DNA of 50,600 nt. Source: Candidatus Pacearchaeota archaeon (GTDB lineage Archaea > Nanobdellota > Nanobdellia > Pacearchaeales > UBA284). The stretch is from positions 1-50,600 of the forward strand of contig JAPLYB010000036.1 in assembly GCA_026395795.1 (NCBI GenBank). The letters run 5' to 3'. The notes beneath the pieces are model-generated. The model saw only the letters and a program-made list of their open reading frames with translations, searched no databases and was not told the DNA's origin. The translations under genes were made by a program, and so were the position numbers. Positions within the stretch are counted from its first letter, which is position 1, and every line of letters begins with the position of its first letter. Positions 8,670 through 18,188 of the stretch are shown piece by piece.

Positions 8670-9962
8670 ATGCAATACATCGATTACGTTAATCTAAACT
8701 ATAAACCTAAAAAATCAGATCTAATTTGTGAGTTCTATATTGAACCTGCAAAAAAAGAGAATCTTAAAAGAGCAGCAGGGGCAGTTGCATCTGAATCATC
8801 TGTAGGAACATGGACAGATGTTACAACAATGACAAAGCAGTCTAAAAGACTTGCTGCAAAAGTTTATCATATTGATTTTATAAATAAAATCGCAAAAATC
8901 GCTTACCCCAATGAATTATTTGAACCAGGCAACATGCCCCAAATTCTCTCAAGTATAGCCGGAAATATTTTTGGCATGAGGATTCTTAATAATCTCAAAT
9001 TATTAGATATACATTTTCCAGATTCTATCTTAAAATCTTTCAGAGGCCCGCATTTTGGAATTTTTGGCGTAAGAAAAAAATTAGGAATAATTGAAAGACC
9101 TTTTGTCGGAACAATCGTCAAGCCTAAAGTGGGGTTAAGTCCAAAGGAACAGGCACAAGTCGCTTTTAATGCATGGATTGGCGGATGTGTGGTTTGCAAA
9201 GACGATGAAAATCTTTCAAACATGAAATTTAATAGGTTCACAGATCGAGTTGACCAAGTTCTGAAAGCAAAAGAAAAAGCAGAAAAATTGACAGGAGAGA
9301 GAAAGATGTATATGCCGAACATAACAGCAGAAACAGTAGAGGTAATCAAAAGAATGAAATATGTAAAAGATGCCGGGGGTATTTGTGTTATGATAGATAT
9401 ACTAAGTCTCGGTTGGGGAGCAGTTCAAACAGTAAGGAATTATAATGAAGATTACAAACTGATTTTACACGCACATAGAGCAGGTCATGCAGCATTAACA
9501 AGAAACAATAAACATGGAATTTCTATGTTAACAATCGCAAAATGTGCAAGGTTAGTGGGAGTTGATCAGCTACACATTGGAACTGTTATTGGAAAGATGC
9601 ACGGAAAAGCAGAAGTTCCGATAATTGACCAAGAGATAGAAGAAAGTATGATTGTTCCAAAACCGGGCATGTCCCTAATAAAAGGGGGGCATGTTTTAGA
9701 ACAAAACTGGAATAATATTAAACCAGTTTTTGCTGTTTGTTCTGGAGGACTAAATCCCCTGCACGTCCCATATCTCGTTAATCATCTTGGAAGGAATATA
9801 ATAATCCAGATGGGTGGTGGAATTCATGCACATCCGGGGGGTACAATCGCTGGTGCAAAAGCAGCAAAACAAGCAGTTGACGCAACACTTTTAGGAATTT
9901 CATTAAAAGATTATGCAAGAAGTCACAAAGAATTAAAACAAGCTATTGAAAAGTGGGGTTAA
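8670..9962 (+). CDS. rbcL: Form III-type RuBisCO large subunit
   Basis: TIVKPKVGLSPKE, GGCVVCKDDENLSN (carbamylated Lys and metal ligands), HAHRAGHAA, loop 6 GTVIGKMHG, AVCSGGLNP, GGGIHAHPGG. Confidence 0.95.
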   Translation: MQYIDYVNLNYKPKKSDLICEFYIEPAKKENLKRAAGAVASESSVGTWTDVTTMTKQSKRLAAKVYHIDFINKIAKIAYPNELFEPGNMPQILSSIAGNIFGMRILNNLKLLDIHFPDSILKSFRGPHFGIFGVRKKLGIIERPFVGTIVKPKVGLSPKEQAQVAFNAWIGGCVVCKDDENLSNMKFNRFTDRVDQVLKAKEKAEKLTGERKMYMPNITAETVEVIKRMKYVKDAGGICVMIDILSLGWGAVQTVRNYNEDYKLILHAHRAGHAALTRNNKHGISMLTIAKCARLVGVDQLHIGTVIGKMHGKAEVPIIDQEIEESMIVPKPGMSLIKGGHVLEQNWNNIKPVFAVCSGGLNPLHVPYLVNHLGRNIIIQMGGGIHAHPGGTIAGAKAAKQAVDATLLGISLKDYARSHKELKQAIEKWG

Positions 9963-9967
9963 AAGGA

Positions 9968-12148
9968 TTAAACTCTTGTTTTTCTTAATAAATTTGCATT
10001 AGTTACAACAGTTACAGAACTTGCAGCCATTGCAATTTCAGCAATAACCGGATGTAATAATCCCGCTATTGCCACTGGAATTGCAATTATGTTATATGCA
10101 AAAGCCCAGAATAAATTCTGTTTTATTTTTCTGAATGTTGCTTTTGATAATTTTATAGCAGAAACAACACCTCTCAAATTTCCAGTAGCAAGAACAATAT
10201 CTCCTGATTCTATTGCAATATCTGTTCCAGTTCCGATAGCAATTCCAACATTTGCTTGTTTTAAAGCAGGTGCGTCGTTTATCCCATCTCCAACAAAAGC
10301 AACAATTCCCTGTTTTTGTAATTCTTCAATTTTTTTAGCTTTGTCTTCTGGAAGAACGTTAGCAATTACTTCTCTTATCCCAACTTGGTCTGCAATTGCT
10401 CTAGCTGTTCTTTCATTATCTCCAGTAATCATAATAACTCTGAACTTCATTTTTCTCAATTCAGAGACAGCTTTAAAAGAATCATCTTTAACAGTATCTG
10501 CAACCCCTACCATTCCTAAAATCTTTTTATTCTCAGTAACAATCATGGTAGTGTACGCCTTACTTTCAAATTTGTCGATGATTTCTTCAAATTCTTTTAA
10601 GAAGATTCCTTCTTCCTTCATTAAGATCGAGTTTCCAATAATAATCTTCTTTCCATTTATCTTTCCTTCAACACCCTTTCCTCTTATAATCTTAAATTCT
10701 TTAACAGATTTAAATTTATTTAATCCAGAATAATCAACAATGGCTTTAGCAACAGGATGTTCTGACAATCTCTCCAGACTCGCTACAATTTCAACCAAAT
10801 ACTTTTCATTTTTAGAGTAGACCTCTCTGACTTCTGGTTTGCCTTTTGTAATTGTTCCAGTTTTATCAAAAACAATGATTTTAACTTCTTTCATAGTCTG
10901 GATTGCCTCACCCTTTCTGATCAATATCCCTCTTCTCGCCCCCATTCCACTCCCAACCATCAATGCGGTTGGAGTTGCTAATCCTAAAGCACATGGACAA
11001 GCGATTACAAGAACAGATATGGCAACTTCTAAGGATCTACTTATTCCATTTGATAAAAGAAGCCAACCCAAAAAAGTCAATAAAGAGATAACTAAGATGA
11101 ATGGAACAAATATACTTGTTATTTTATCAGCTAATTTTTGTATCGGAATCTTGCTTCCCTGAGCTTCTTCAACTAATTTAATAATATGTGACAAAAAAGT
11201 ATCTTTTCCTATTTTTGTCGCTTTGACATATAATATTCCATCTTGATTTATTGTTGCTCCAATAACATTGCTTCCTTTAATTTTATCAACAGGCATGCTC
11301 TCCCCAGAAATCATCGATTCATCAACACTTGATTCTCCTTTTATGACAAGACCATCAGTAGGAATCTTTTCTCCTGGCTTGACTATCATAACATCTCCTA
11401 AAACTATTTCGTCAACATTAATCTCAATTTCTTTTCCTTGTTTCAAAATCACTGCTTTTTTAGCCTTAATCTCTAGTAGTTTCTTTATCTCTTGGCCAGC
11501 TCTCCCTCTAGCTCTGGATTCAACATACTTTCCAGTTAAAAAGAAAGCCATGATCATAGCAGATATCCCAGAATAATCTTGAATTGAAAAGAACAAACTA
11601 AAAATTCCAGTTAAAAAAGCGATAACAGTCCCGAGCATTATCAAAGAGTCCATATTAAAATAGAAACTAGTAAATCCCCTTGCTCCTGATTTGATAGTTT
11701 TCCATCCAAAAATAAAAATAACTGGAAAAGCGAGAGCAAGCAAAATGCAGGTCATTATTATATCGGAAAAAATCATTAAACCGAAAATTCTAGAGCTAAG
11801 CATGATGATTGCAGCCGGAATAGTGAATATCCATGCCCAAATCATCCTGGTTTTCCAAGATCTAGCCTCATCCGGTTCTATCTTCCCATGTTCATGTCCA
11901 GCTTTTTTATCTTTTTTTTTAGTTTCTCCTGCTGGAATAGCATTGTATCCTAATTTTTCAACAATCTTCAAAATCTCTAAGTCAGCAACATTTGACTCAA
12001 CATAAAGTTTCCCCGCAGCAAAATTAACAAAAGCACTATTAATGCCTTTGATTTTACTAACTGCATTTTCAATGTTCTTTGCACAGCTAGCACAATGCAT
12101 CCCCTGAACTGTAAATATTTTTTTCACCATTTCATTTATACCTTCCAT
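9968..12148 (-). CDS. copA: Cu+-type P1B ATPase with N-terminal HMA domain
   Basis: GMHCASC HMA motif; [25 protein letters not shown]. Confidence 0.95.
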   Translation of the reverse strand: MEGINEMVKKIFTVQGMHCASCAKNIENAVSKIKGINSAFVNFAAGKLYVESNVADLEILKIVEKLGYNAIPAGETKKKDKKAGHEHGKIEPDEARSWKTRMIWAWIFTIPAAIIMLSSRIFGLMIFSDIIMTCILLALAFPVIFIFGWKTIKSGARGFTSFYFNMDSLIMLGTVIAFLTGIFSLFFSIQDYSGISAMIMAFFLTGKYVESRARGRAGQEIKKLLEIKAKKAVILKQGKEIEINVDEIVLGDVMIVKPGEKIPTDGLVIKGESSVDESMISGESMPVDKIKGSNVIGATINQDGILYVKATKIGKDTFLSHIIKLVEEAQGSKIPIQKLADKITSIFVPFILVISLLTFLGWLLLSNGISRSLEVAISVLVIACPCALGLATPTALMVGSGMGARRGILIRKGEAIQTMKEVKIIVFDKTGTITKGKPEVREVYSKNEKYLVEIVASLERLSEHPVAKAIVDYSGLNKFKSVKEFKIIRGKGVEGKINGKKIIIGNSILMKEEGIFLKEFEEIIDKFESKAYTTMIVTENKKILGMVGVADTVKDDSFKAVSELRKMKFRVIMITGDNERTARAIADQVGIREVIANVLPEDKAKKIEELQKQGIVAFVGDGINDAPALKQANVGIAIGTGTDIAIESGDIVLATGNLRGVVSAIKLSKATFRKIKQNLFWAFAYNIIAIPVAIAGLLHPVIAEIAMAASSVTVVTNANLLRKTRV

Positions 12149-12189
12149 TTAATTAAAAGATTATGTAAATTATCTAATTCACTCAATTT

Positions 12190-12342
12190 TTATAATTCTC
12201 TAATTTTTAGATGTTGCTTTTTACACTTTCTGCAACAAAAATCTTTTCCTTTGTCTTCTAAGGTCATGCCGCACATTTTACAACCCTTGCCCAATTCACT
12301 ATAGACCTTTTGATGACAGATAAAACAAGTCATATTTTTCAT
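12190..12342 (-). CDS. TRASH-like small metal-binding protein (50 aa, not in ORF track)
   Basis: MKNMTCFICHQKVYSELGKGCKMCGMTLEDKGKDFCCRKCKKQHLKIREL; SD GGAGG 7 nt before ATG; next to copA. Confidence 0.65.
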   Translation of the reverse strand: MKNMTCFICHQKVYSELGKGCKMCGMTLEDKGKDFCCRKCKKQHLKIREL

Positions 12343-12420
12343 TTTTTAACCTCCTGATTTATTTTTCAAATTTTTTTCAAACAATTCTTTCCCATTAAAA
12401 ATAAAAAAATAAATTAAAAA

Positions 12421-13191
12421 TTAAGTTTTTACACCACATCCACAACTTCCTCCAGAGCTTCCACAACCTCCGCTTGCGCCACAGCAGTCACCGGCATTTC
12501 CCGCAATTCCGGTATTGTTAGCTACCGCAGCCGTAGGCTATTCTTCTTCATTCACAACAGTTGCCTTATATTCTTTAAAGATATCCAAACCTAAGATTTC
12601 TTCTTTGTTTGTTTTGCTTGCATCATAGTACACCTTAAACGTTGAGCTTGGGATGTATTCAACGTTTGTAACTCCCTGCAGTTTCTTCAATTCACCAACT
12701 ATTAAAATCGCGTGCCCTTCACAAGGAATTGCAACTTTTATAGTGATTGCTTGCATTCCATCCAGATTAGTTGAGTTATTCACAACAGCTCCTGTCGCTC
12801 CTGCTAAAGTAGCTGAAGCAACTAACGGGAACACAACAAAATAAAGCAAAACACTTATTCCGATTGTACTTCCATACAAGATTGATAGGTATCCTTTGTG
12901 ATTTTTTGCTGTTTTTATTCCTCCTTGTTTTCTTAAGTAAAGAAAAGCTGAAAAACTAGCAAAAACCAAAGACAAGACAATCATCCCATAGAAGAAATAA
13001 CTCTTCATCAAAAGGGGCTTGAATATTGAAGCAGCTACAGTCAATCCTAGAACACTCGTTAAAACAAAAGCGATACATCCAGCATGGGGAATCAATCCAA
13101 AAAGTATTCCCTGCTTTATACCCTTTGCCTTATCATTGTTCTTAGGTTGACAACAGCTTGGAACTTCTTTTGTCTCTTTTATTTCATCCAT
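12421..13191 (-). CDS. MerT/HMA-like membrane metal-handling protein; in-frame UAG at 12538-12540 splits off a Cys/Gly-rich tail
   Basis: SCCQPKNN N-term, TM helices, ferredoxin-like HMA domain; after ...VVNEEE-UAG the same frame continues PTAAVANNTGIAGNAGDCCGASGGCGSSGGSCGCGVKT-TAA. Confidence 0.65.
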
Positions 13192-13284
13192 TTTTTATTT
13201 TTTCATCAATTTATTTTATTTAATTTTGCTTTATGTTTCAAAAGCATAAAAGGCAAAGAAAGAAACTCCTTTTAAGTCATTGTT

Positions 13285-13298
13285 TGAAACTAGTTTCA
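13285..13298. promoter_or_regulatory. Palindromic operator candidate TGAAACTAGTTTCA
   Basis: Perfect 14-bp palindrome directly upstream of a TATA-like element (CTTAAAAG on minus) for the 12421-13191 gene. Confidence 0.4.
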
Positions 13299-13432
13299 CA
13301 AGTTATTCGCTTCACTCATAGCTTATTAATATCTGATGCTTCCTTCTCCTCATTGGTTGTGTTGAACGAAACAACGTCGAACTTCATATTTATTTATCAA
13401 TGCAATTTTTAATATAATTTATATACAAAAAC

Positions 13433-13795
13433 CTACTGCACAATGATTGTCGCTTCCATAAAAGAAAAATAAGGGCAATGATAAGTATATGTTCCAGGCA
13501 TATTGAAAACATGGGAGAATGATGCCCCTGACAAAATCTCTTGAGAAGCTATCTCTGTTCCATTATCAGAAATGGCTGCGTGAGTTTTCTCTCCAACATT
13601 TACCCATGTAACAGTATCTCCTGTTTTTATGACAAGTTGATCTGGTTTAAATGCATAATCTCTTACTTCAATAGTAAATTCTGATCCTTGGGTATTGCCC
13701 AGAGGGCTGACCACACTTTTACAACCAACCCCACTAATCAAGATTAAGACGATCATAAACAACAACCCTATTAATAAAAGACCATTATTTTTCAT
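13433..13795 (-). CDS. Cupredoxin/plastocyanin-like copper protein, secreted
   Basis: Lipobox-like SGVGC; EFTIEVRDYAFKPDQLVIKTGDTVTWVN...HA...YTYHCPYFSFMEATIIV. Confidence 0.85.
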   Translation of the reverse strand: MKNNGLLLIGLLFMIVLILISGVGCKSVVSPLGNTQGSEFTIEVRDYAFKPDQLVIKTGDTVTWVNVGEKTHAAISDNGTEIASQEILSGASFSHVFNMPGTYTYHCPYFSFMEATIIVQ

Positions 13796-13883
13796 TTTAT
13801 TTTATAATTTGCTTATTTTTTGTATTTATTTAATCTATTTAATCATCGCAAAAAATAGCTGATTTTTTGGGATGCCAAAAATT

Positions 13884-14384
13884 TTAATTTTTGAGCAGAA
13901 CTACATTAGTCATCCCCCTTCTTCTTCTCTCAATGAGCTGTCTTCCTTCTAATCTATCCAATATTCTTGTAACCTTCACCTTATCAAATCCAGTTTTATC
14001 AACAACGTCTGACTGAAAGATTATTCCTTGAGCATCAATAATTGATTGATAGATCTTCTTTTCATCCGCATCAAGCAATTTCAAGTTATTTTCTTTATCT
14101 TTTAGCTTCTGCTCATTAATTTCAGATTTTTCTTTGATTCTTTTCACAACAATTTGTTTCTCTTCTTTGCTGAATATTAATGTTATCCCGATAACAACAA
14201 TTATGGCAATCAAAGCGAGAGAGATATAAGTCTGTATTTGTATTGTACCATACATCGGACAAGTGGTTCCGTGACTGCATGAAGTATTCACAATTGTTGT
14301 TAATGCATTGTTAAACAAAAAAACAATTGCCCCTATCAAAAGGGCTATCCCAATTATCAATAGTCCAACATGTTTATTTTTCAT
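13884..14384 (-). CDS. Membrane-anchored winged-helix regulator
   Basis: Two N-terminal TM helices, C-terminal wHTH (IIDAQGIIFQSDVVDKTGFDKVKVTRILDRLEGRQLIERRRRGMTNVVLLKN). Confidence 0.75.
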   Translation of the reverse strand: MKNKHVGLLIIGIALLIGAIVFLFNNALTTIVNTSCSHGTTCPMYGTIQIQTYISLALIAIIVVIGITLIFSKEEKQIVVKRIKEKSEINEQKLKDKENNLKLLDADEKKIYQSIIDAQGIIFQSDVVDKTGFDKVKVTRILDRLEGRQLIERRRRGMTNVVLLKN

Positions 14385-14854
14385 TTTTCACATTTAAATT
14401 TATCATGAAAATTCTTTTCATGTTCTTGATTTCTTTTATGTTTTTCTTCAAGTTCTTTAGGAACTTTTTTTCCTTTTTTTATCATATAATCATAAATTGC
14501 CTCAGATAAAGCTTGTTCAGCTAATAAAGAACAATGAACCTTAATAGCAGGCAACCCTCCCAATTCTCGAACAACATCTTGGTTAGTTATTTTCAAAGCA
14601 TCTTGAATTGTTTTTCCTTTAGCTAAATCAATAACAACATCTGATGTTGCAACAGCAGCAGCACATCCAAGTGTTTGGAATTTTATTTGATAAATTGTAT
14701 CTTTTCCTTTAATTTCTTTAACTTTAATAAAAACATGCATGATATCACCACAGACTAAATTGCCAACTTTTCCAACTCCATCTGGATTTTTTATTTCTCC
14801 AACATTTTTTGGTTTTAAAAAATGTTGCATAACTTTCTTATTGTACTGTTCCAT
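14381..14854 (-). CDS. iscU: Fe-S cluster scaffold IscU/NifU-N
   Basis: GxVGNLVCGDIM, TLGCAAAVATSDVVIDLAKGKTIQDAL, KVHCSLLAEQAL. Confidence 0.9.
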   Translation of the reverse strand: MEQYNKKVMQHFLKPKNVGEIKNPDGVGKVGNLVCGDIMHVFIKVKEIKGKDTIYQIKFQTLGCAAAVATSDVVIDLAKGKTIQDALKITNQDVVRELGGLPAIKVHCSLLAEQALSEAIYDYMIKKGKKVPKELEEKHKRNQEHEKNFHDKFKCEK

Positions 14855-14888
14855 ATTTTTATTTTATTTAATTTTAAGTTAAATTATC

Positions 14889-14975
14889 CTAAGTTTTTGT
14901 ACACTTTGGTTTCATCTTGTGCTTAGTTCTTGAACAATTTTTAAATTTAATTTTACCCCTAACTCTATCTTGCAT
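14889..14975 (-). CDS. Candidate 28-aa basic micro-ORF
   Basis: MQDRVRGKIKFKNCSRTKHKMKPKCTKT; ATG abuts the TAA stop of the diadenylate cyclase gene. Confidence 0.25.
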   Translation of the reverse strand: MQDRVRGKIKFKNCSRTKHKMKPKCTKT

Positions 14976-15608
14976 TTAATCAAACTTTTTAACTCGCTTG
15001 ATTATATTTTTAATAGCATAGTAACCGGCTCCAAAAATGATAACTCCTGGAATCAAAGCAACTCCCAAAGCAGGTGCTAGAGCCACTACTCCAATTGTTC
15101 CCACAACTCCCGCGCCTAAAGATTCTAAGATTGATGTAATTTTAGGGATATCTTTTTCAACATTTTTCTGTAGTCCATCAATTTGCATGATTAATTTTCC
15201 GTTCTTGAATATCTTGACCTTATGCTCTTCTTCAGAACATAAGATAGAAGTATTTCCCTTCATTGAAGCAGTAAATGCAGCAGCATGTCTTGTTCCATAT
15301 CCAACAAAAGGTCTCGTTTTTTTAACCATCGCCCCATAAGCCAAAACATTTCCTTTTCTATCAATGATCACACAACCGTCCATACTAGCTATGCTTTTCA
15401 AAAGTTTATCTGCTCCTAAATCAAATAAATTAAATTTTTCAATTCTTTGCTTAACCAAAAGAGTATAATCCACCCTATCTCCAATAATAAATAAAGCCCC
15501 TTCTCCTTTTCTTGCAAGAGCAACAGATATACTCAAGATTTTCTCTTCTATCTGCTTCATCTTTTTCTTTGAAGATATTTCTGTTGTTTTAACTTTATTA
15601 TTTTTCAT
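14976..15608 (-). CDS. DisA_N-type diadenylate cyclase with C-terminal hydrophobic segment
   Basis: SMDGCVIIDRKGNVLAYGAMV ... GYGTRHAAAFTAS ... CSEEEHKVKIFKNGKLI. Confidence 0.75.
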   Translation of the reverse strand: MKNNKVKTTEISSKKKMKQIEEKILSISVALARKGEGALFIIGDRVDYTLLVKQRIEKFNLFDLGADKLLKSIASMDGCVIIDRKGNVLAYGAMVKKTRPFVGYGTRHAAAFTASMKGNTSILCSEEEHKVKIFKNGKLIMQIDGLQKNVEKDIPKITSILESLGAGVVGTIGVVALAPALGVALIPGVIIFGAGYYAIKNIIKRVKKFD

Positions 15609-15642
15609 TTTTCTACAATATTATTTAACTCCGCAAAAAACA

Positions 15643-15897
15643 TCAGCTTTTTGGGGCGCCAACAGAAATAGCCCTGTTGAGCGCTTTTATCAACTCTTTA
15701 ACATCAACCCCATGCACTTGCGCACCTTCTCTTATTGTTTCTTGTTGAGCAGCAGGACATCCCATCGCACAGAACATTTCATATTTCATGAAGACCCTAT
15801 TTGTTTCAGGAAATTTGGTGATAACATCATGAAAAGTCATCTTCTCAGTTATTTTTTGGTCTTTTTCAGATTTATCCATTTTTTTCTTTGGTTTCAT
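15643..15897 (-). CDS. DUF1858 (hybrid-cluster-associated) domain protein
   Basis: MTFHDVITKFPETNRVFMKYEMFCAMGCPAAQQETIREGAQVHGVDVKELIKALN. Confidence 0.8.
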   Translation of the reverse strand: MKPKKKMDKSEKDQKITEKMTFHDVITKFPETNRVFMKYEMFCAMGCPAAQQETIREGAQVHGVDVKELIKALNRAISVGAPKS

Positions 15898-15916
15898 TAT
15901 TACCCTTCTTTTTAGT

Positions 15917-17101
15917 TTACCAGTTTTTTTTAAATGGGCTGATCTTCCTCAATGATCCAACTACATTCTTGATCTGTTCTGCAATATAATCAATATCTTC
16001 TTCTCTATTCTCTTTCCCAAAAGTTATTCTCAAACTTCCATGGGCTTGTTCTGGTTTTAGGCCTATTGCAGTCAAAACAGGACTTGGTTCAAGACTTTTT
16101 GAAGAACAAGCAGATCCTGTAGATACTGCAATTCCTTTCTCATCCAGCCTCAAGAGCAAAGCCTCTCCTTCAACCCCTTCAAAAGAGATGTTGATATTTA
16201 CATATATTCTTTGGTCTTTTGAACCATTTATCCTTGATCCCGGGATTTTTAATAACTCCTTTACCAGTTTGTCTTTCATCTTTCCGATCCTTTCTGCTTC
16301 AGATTTCATGTTCTTGCTTGCAAGTTCTGTCGCTTTTGCAAACCCGACAATCCCAGGGATGTTTTCAGTTCCAGATCTTAACCCAGTTTCATGCCCTCCA
16401 CCATGTGTTATAGGAACAATCTTAACATCTTGATGAACATAAAGAAAACCAATCCCCTTTGGACCGTAAATCTTATGGGCGGAAGCTGATAGAAGATCGA
16501 TATTCATTTTTTTTACATTGATTGAGATCTTTCCATAGCTCTGGACAGCATCTGTATGAAAATATACTTTATGCTTAGCGCATATCTTTCCAATCTCTTC
16601 GATTGGCTGGATTGTCCCTATTTCATTATTTACGTGCATAATCGTAACAAGAATCGTTTCTTTAGTAATCGCATTTTCAACATCTCTTGGATTGATAAGG
16701 CCTTCAGAGTTAACATCTAGCCATGTTATTTTCCAACCACGTTTCTCTAGATACTTGCAAGTTTCACGGACAGCAGGATGCTCTATCTTGCTCGTAATGA
16801 TATGATTTCTCTGATTCTTTGTCCCAAAAGCAGCATTCTCTGAAAATGCAACACCCATAATTGCGAGATTATCTGCTTCAGTTCCAACACCTGTAAAAAT
16901 AATTTCAGAAGGCCTTGCCCCTATGAAATCAGCAATTTGTTTTCTTGACTTTTCTAAAGCATCCCTTGATTCTCTTCCAAAACTATGCAAACTAGAAGGA
17001 TTTCCGAATTTTTCAGAGAAGTATGGTTCCATAGCCTCAATTACTTCTTCCGCAACAGGAGTTGTTGCTGAATGATCTAAATATATCCTTTTTGAAGACA
17101 T
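15917..17101 (-). CDS. iscS: Cysteine desulfurase
   Basis: YLDHSATTPV, SAHKIYGPKGIGFLY PLP lysine, STGSACSS catalytic Cys loop. Confidence 0.95.
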   Translation of the reverse strand: MSSKRIYLDHSATTPVAEEVIEAMEPYFSEKFGNPSSLHSFGRESRDALEKSRKQIADFIGARPSEIIFTGVGTEADNLAIMGVAFSENAAFGTKNQRNHIITSKIEHPAVRETCKYLEKRGWKITWLDVNSEGLINPRDVENAITKETILVTIMHVNNEIGTIQPIEEIGKICAKHKVYFHTDAVQSYGKISINVKKMNIDLLSASAHKIYGPKGIGFLYVHQDVKIVPITHGGGHETGLRSGTENIPGIVGFAKATELASKNMKSEAERIGKMKDKLVKELLKIPGSRINGSKDQRIYVNINISFEGVEGEALLLRLDEKGIAVSTGSACSSKSLEPSPVLTAIGLKPEQAHGSLRITFGKENREEDIDYIAEQIKNVVGSLRKISPFKKNW

Positions 17102-17103
17102 TT

Positions 17104-17556
17104 TTATTCTTTACCTAGCAATCTATTTATTCTTGAGCTTGAATTTGACTTTGGCTCACCAACATCAAAAGCCATTTCAATGCCATATTTCCTACAAGTA
17201 GCTACTTCTGGGATATTGTCGATGGTCCTATCTCCACCTTTAGCAAACACAACATGGTCTCCTTTATTTTGTTTGACTATCATTTCCAAGGTTTCACATT
17301 GACCGAGATCAGAATCAATTGAAAGGATGACCTTATCAATATATTTTATCGCCCCAACAATTTTCATTCGTTCCCGCTCATTCATGATTATCTTTCCTTT
17401 TTTTAACATTTGCTGCCGATCATTATTAACGATGACCCAAACTTCGTCTCCTATTTTTTTAGCCGCAGCCATATAGTCTATATGCCCTCCATGCAAGGGG
17501 TTGAAATAACCAGAGATAACGATTATTCTTTTCGGTTGAGAATTTTGATATGCCAT
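17104..17556 (-). CDS. Cytidylyltransferase-like nucleotidyltransferase
   Basis: SGYFNPLHGGHIDYMAAAKKIGDEVWVIVNND; RINRLL. Confidence 0.75.
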   Translation of the reverse strand: MAYQNSQPKRIIVISGYFNPLHGGHIDYMAAAKKIGDEVWVIVNNDRQQMLKKGKIIMNERERMKIVGAIKYIDKVILSIDSDLGQCETLEMIVKQNKGDHVVFAKGGDRTIDNIPEVATCRKYGIEMAFDVGEPKSNSSSRINRLLGKE

Positions 17557-17594
17557 TTTCAGTTTATGTTTAATTTATCAAGCTTTTATTATAT

Positions 17595-18188
17595 TTAATT
17601 TTTTAGATATTTTGGAATTTTAAAATGATCGTATTCTTTTATCATATTCTTTCCATAAAATATTCTGGAAAAACATTCTGCAGTAAGTTTTGCATCTTCA
17701 AGAGCATTATGAAAGTTTCTTTCATCTTTCATCCCGCAAAATTTTATGATTTCTCTAAAACCGGCACTGTGGCCTTTTTTAACTAAAATCTTGCCGCTTA
17801 TTTTTAAGATTCTTGCCTGAGCGATAGAATGCAAATCAAAAGCCCTATAATGAAAAGGAAATTTCAGATTATATTTTCTAGCCTTCGTCTCTAAAAATGC
17901 GACATCAAACTGGGGGTTTTCACACATATAATTTTTTATTTTGCTTTTCTCACACCATTTAAAGAATTGTTTAAGCAGTTGTTTTTGGCTCCTTTTATTT
18001 TTTTCTCTGATCTCTTTTTCTGTTTTACCTGTAACCGTCATTGCTTCCCTGCTCACTTTGTCTTTGTTATCAATATGACCTTCTTCTAAGAAAATTCTCT
18101 TGGGATTTTCAAAATCAACAGCCCCTATCTGCCATATTCCAGAGTTTACAAGATCCGTCCCACTTGTTTCAAGGTCAATTACAATCAT
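17595..18188 (-). CDS. DnaQ-like 3'-5' exonuclease
   Basis: MIVIDLETSGTD, ENPQFDVAFLE, HNALEDAKLTAE. Confidence 0.8.
   Translation of the reverse strand: MIVIDLETSGTDLVNSGIWQIGAVDFENPKRIFLEEGHIDNKDKVSREAMTVTGKTEKEIREKNKRSQKQLLKQFFKWCEKSKIKNYMCENPQFDVAFLETKARKYNLKFPFHYRAFDLHSIAQARILKISGKILVKKGHSAGFREIIKFCGMKDERNFHNALEDAKLTAECFSRIFYGKNMIKEYDHFKIPKYLKN

Noticed and set aside
8903-9349. 148-aa minus ORF inside RuBisCO
   Set aside because: Antisense shadow of a strongly conserved gene.
10089-12005. Plus-strand ORFs of 102-214 aa across copA
   Set aside because: Antisense to a clear P-type ATPase; composition reflects the complementary codons.
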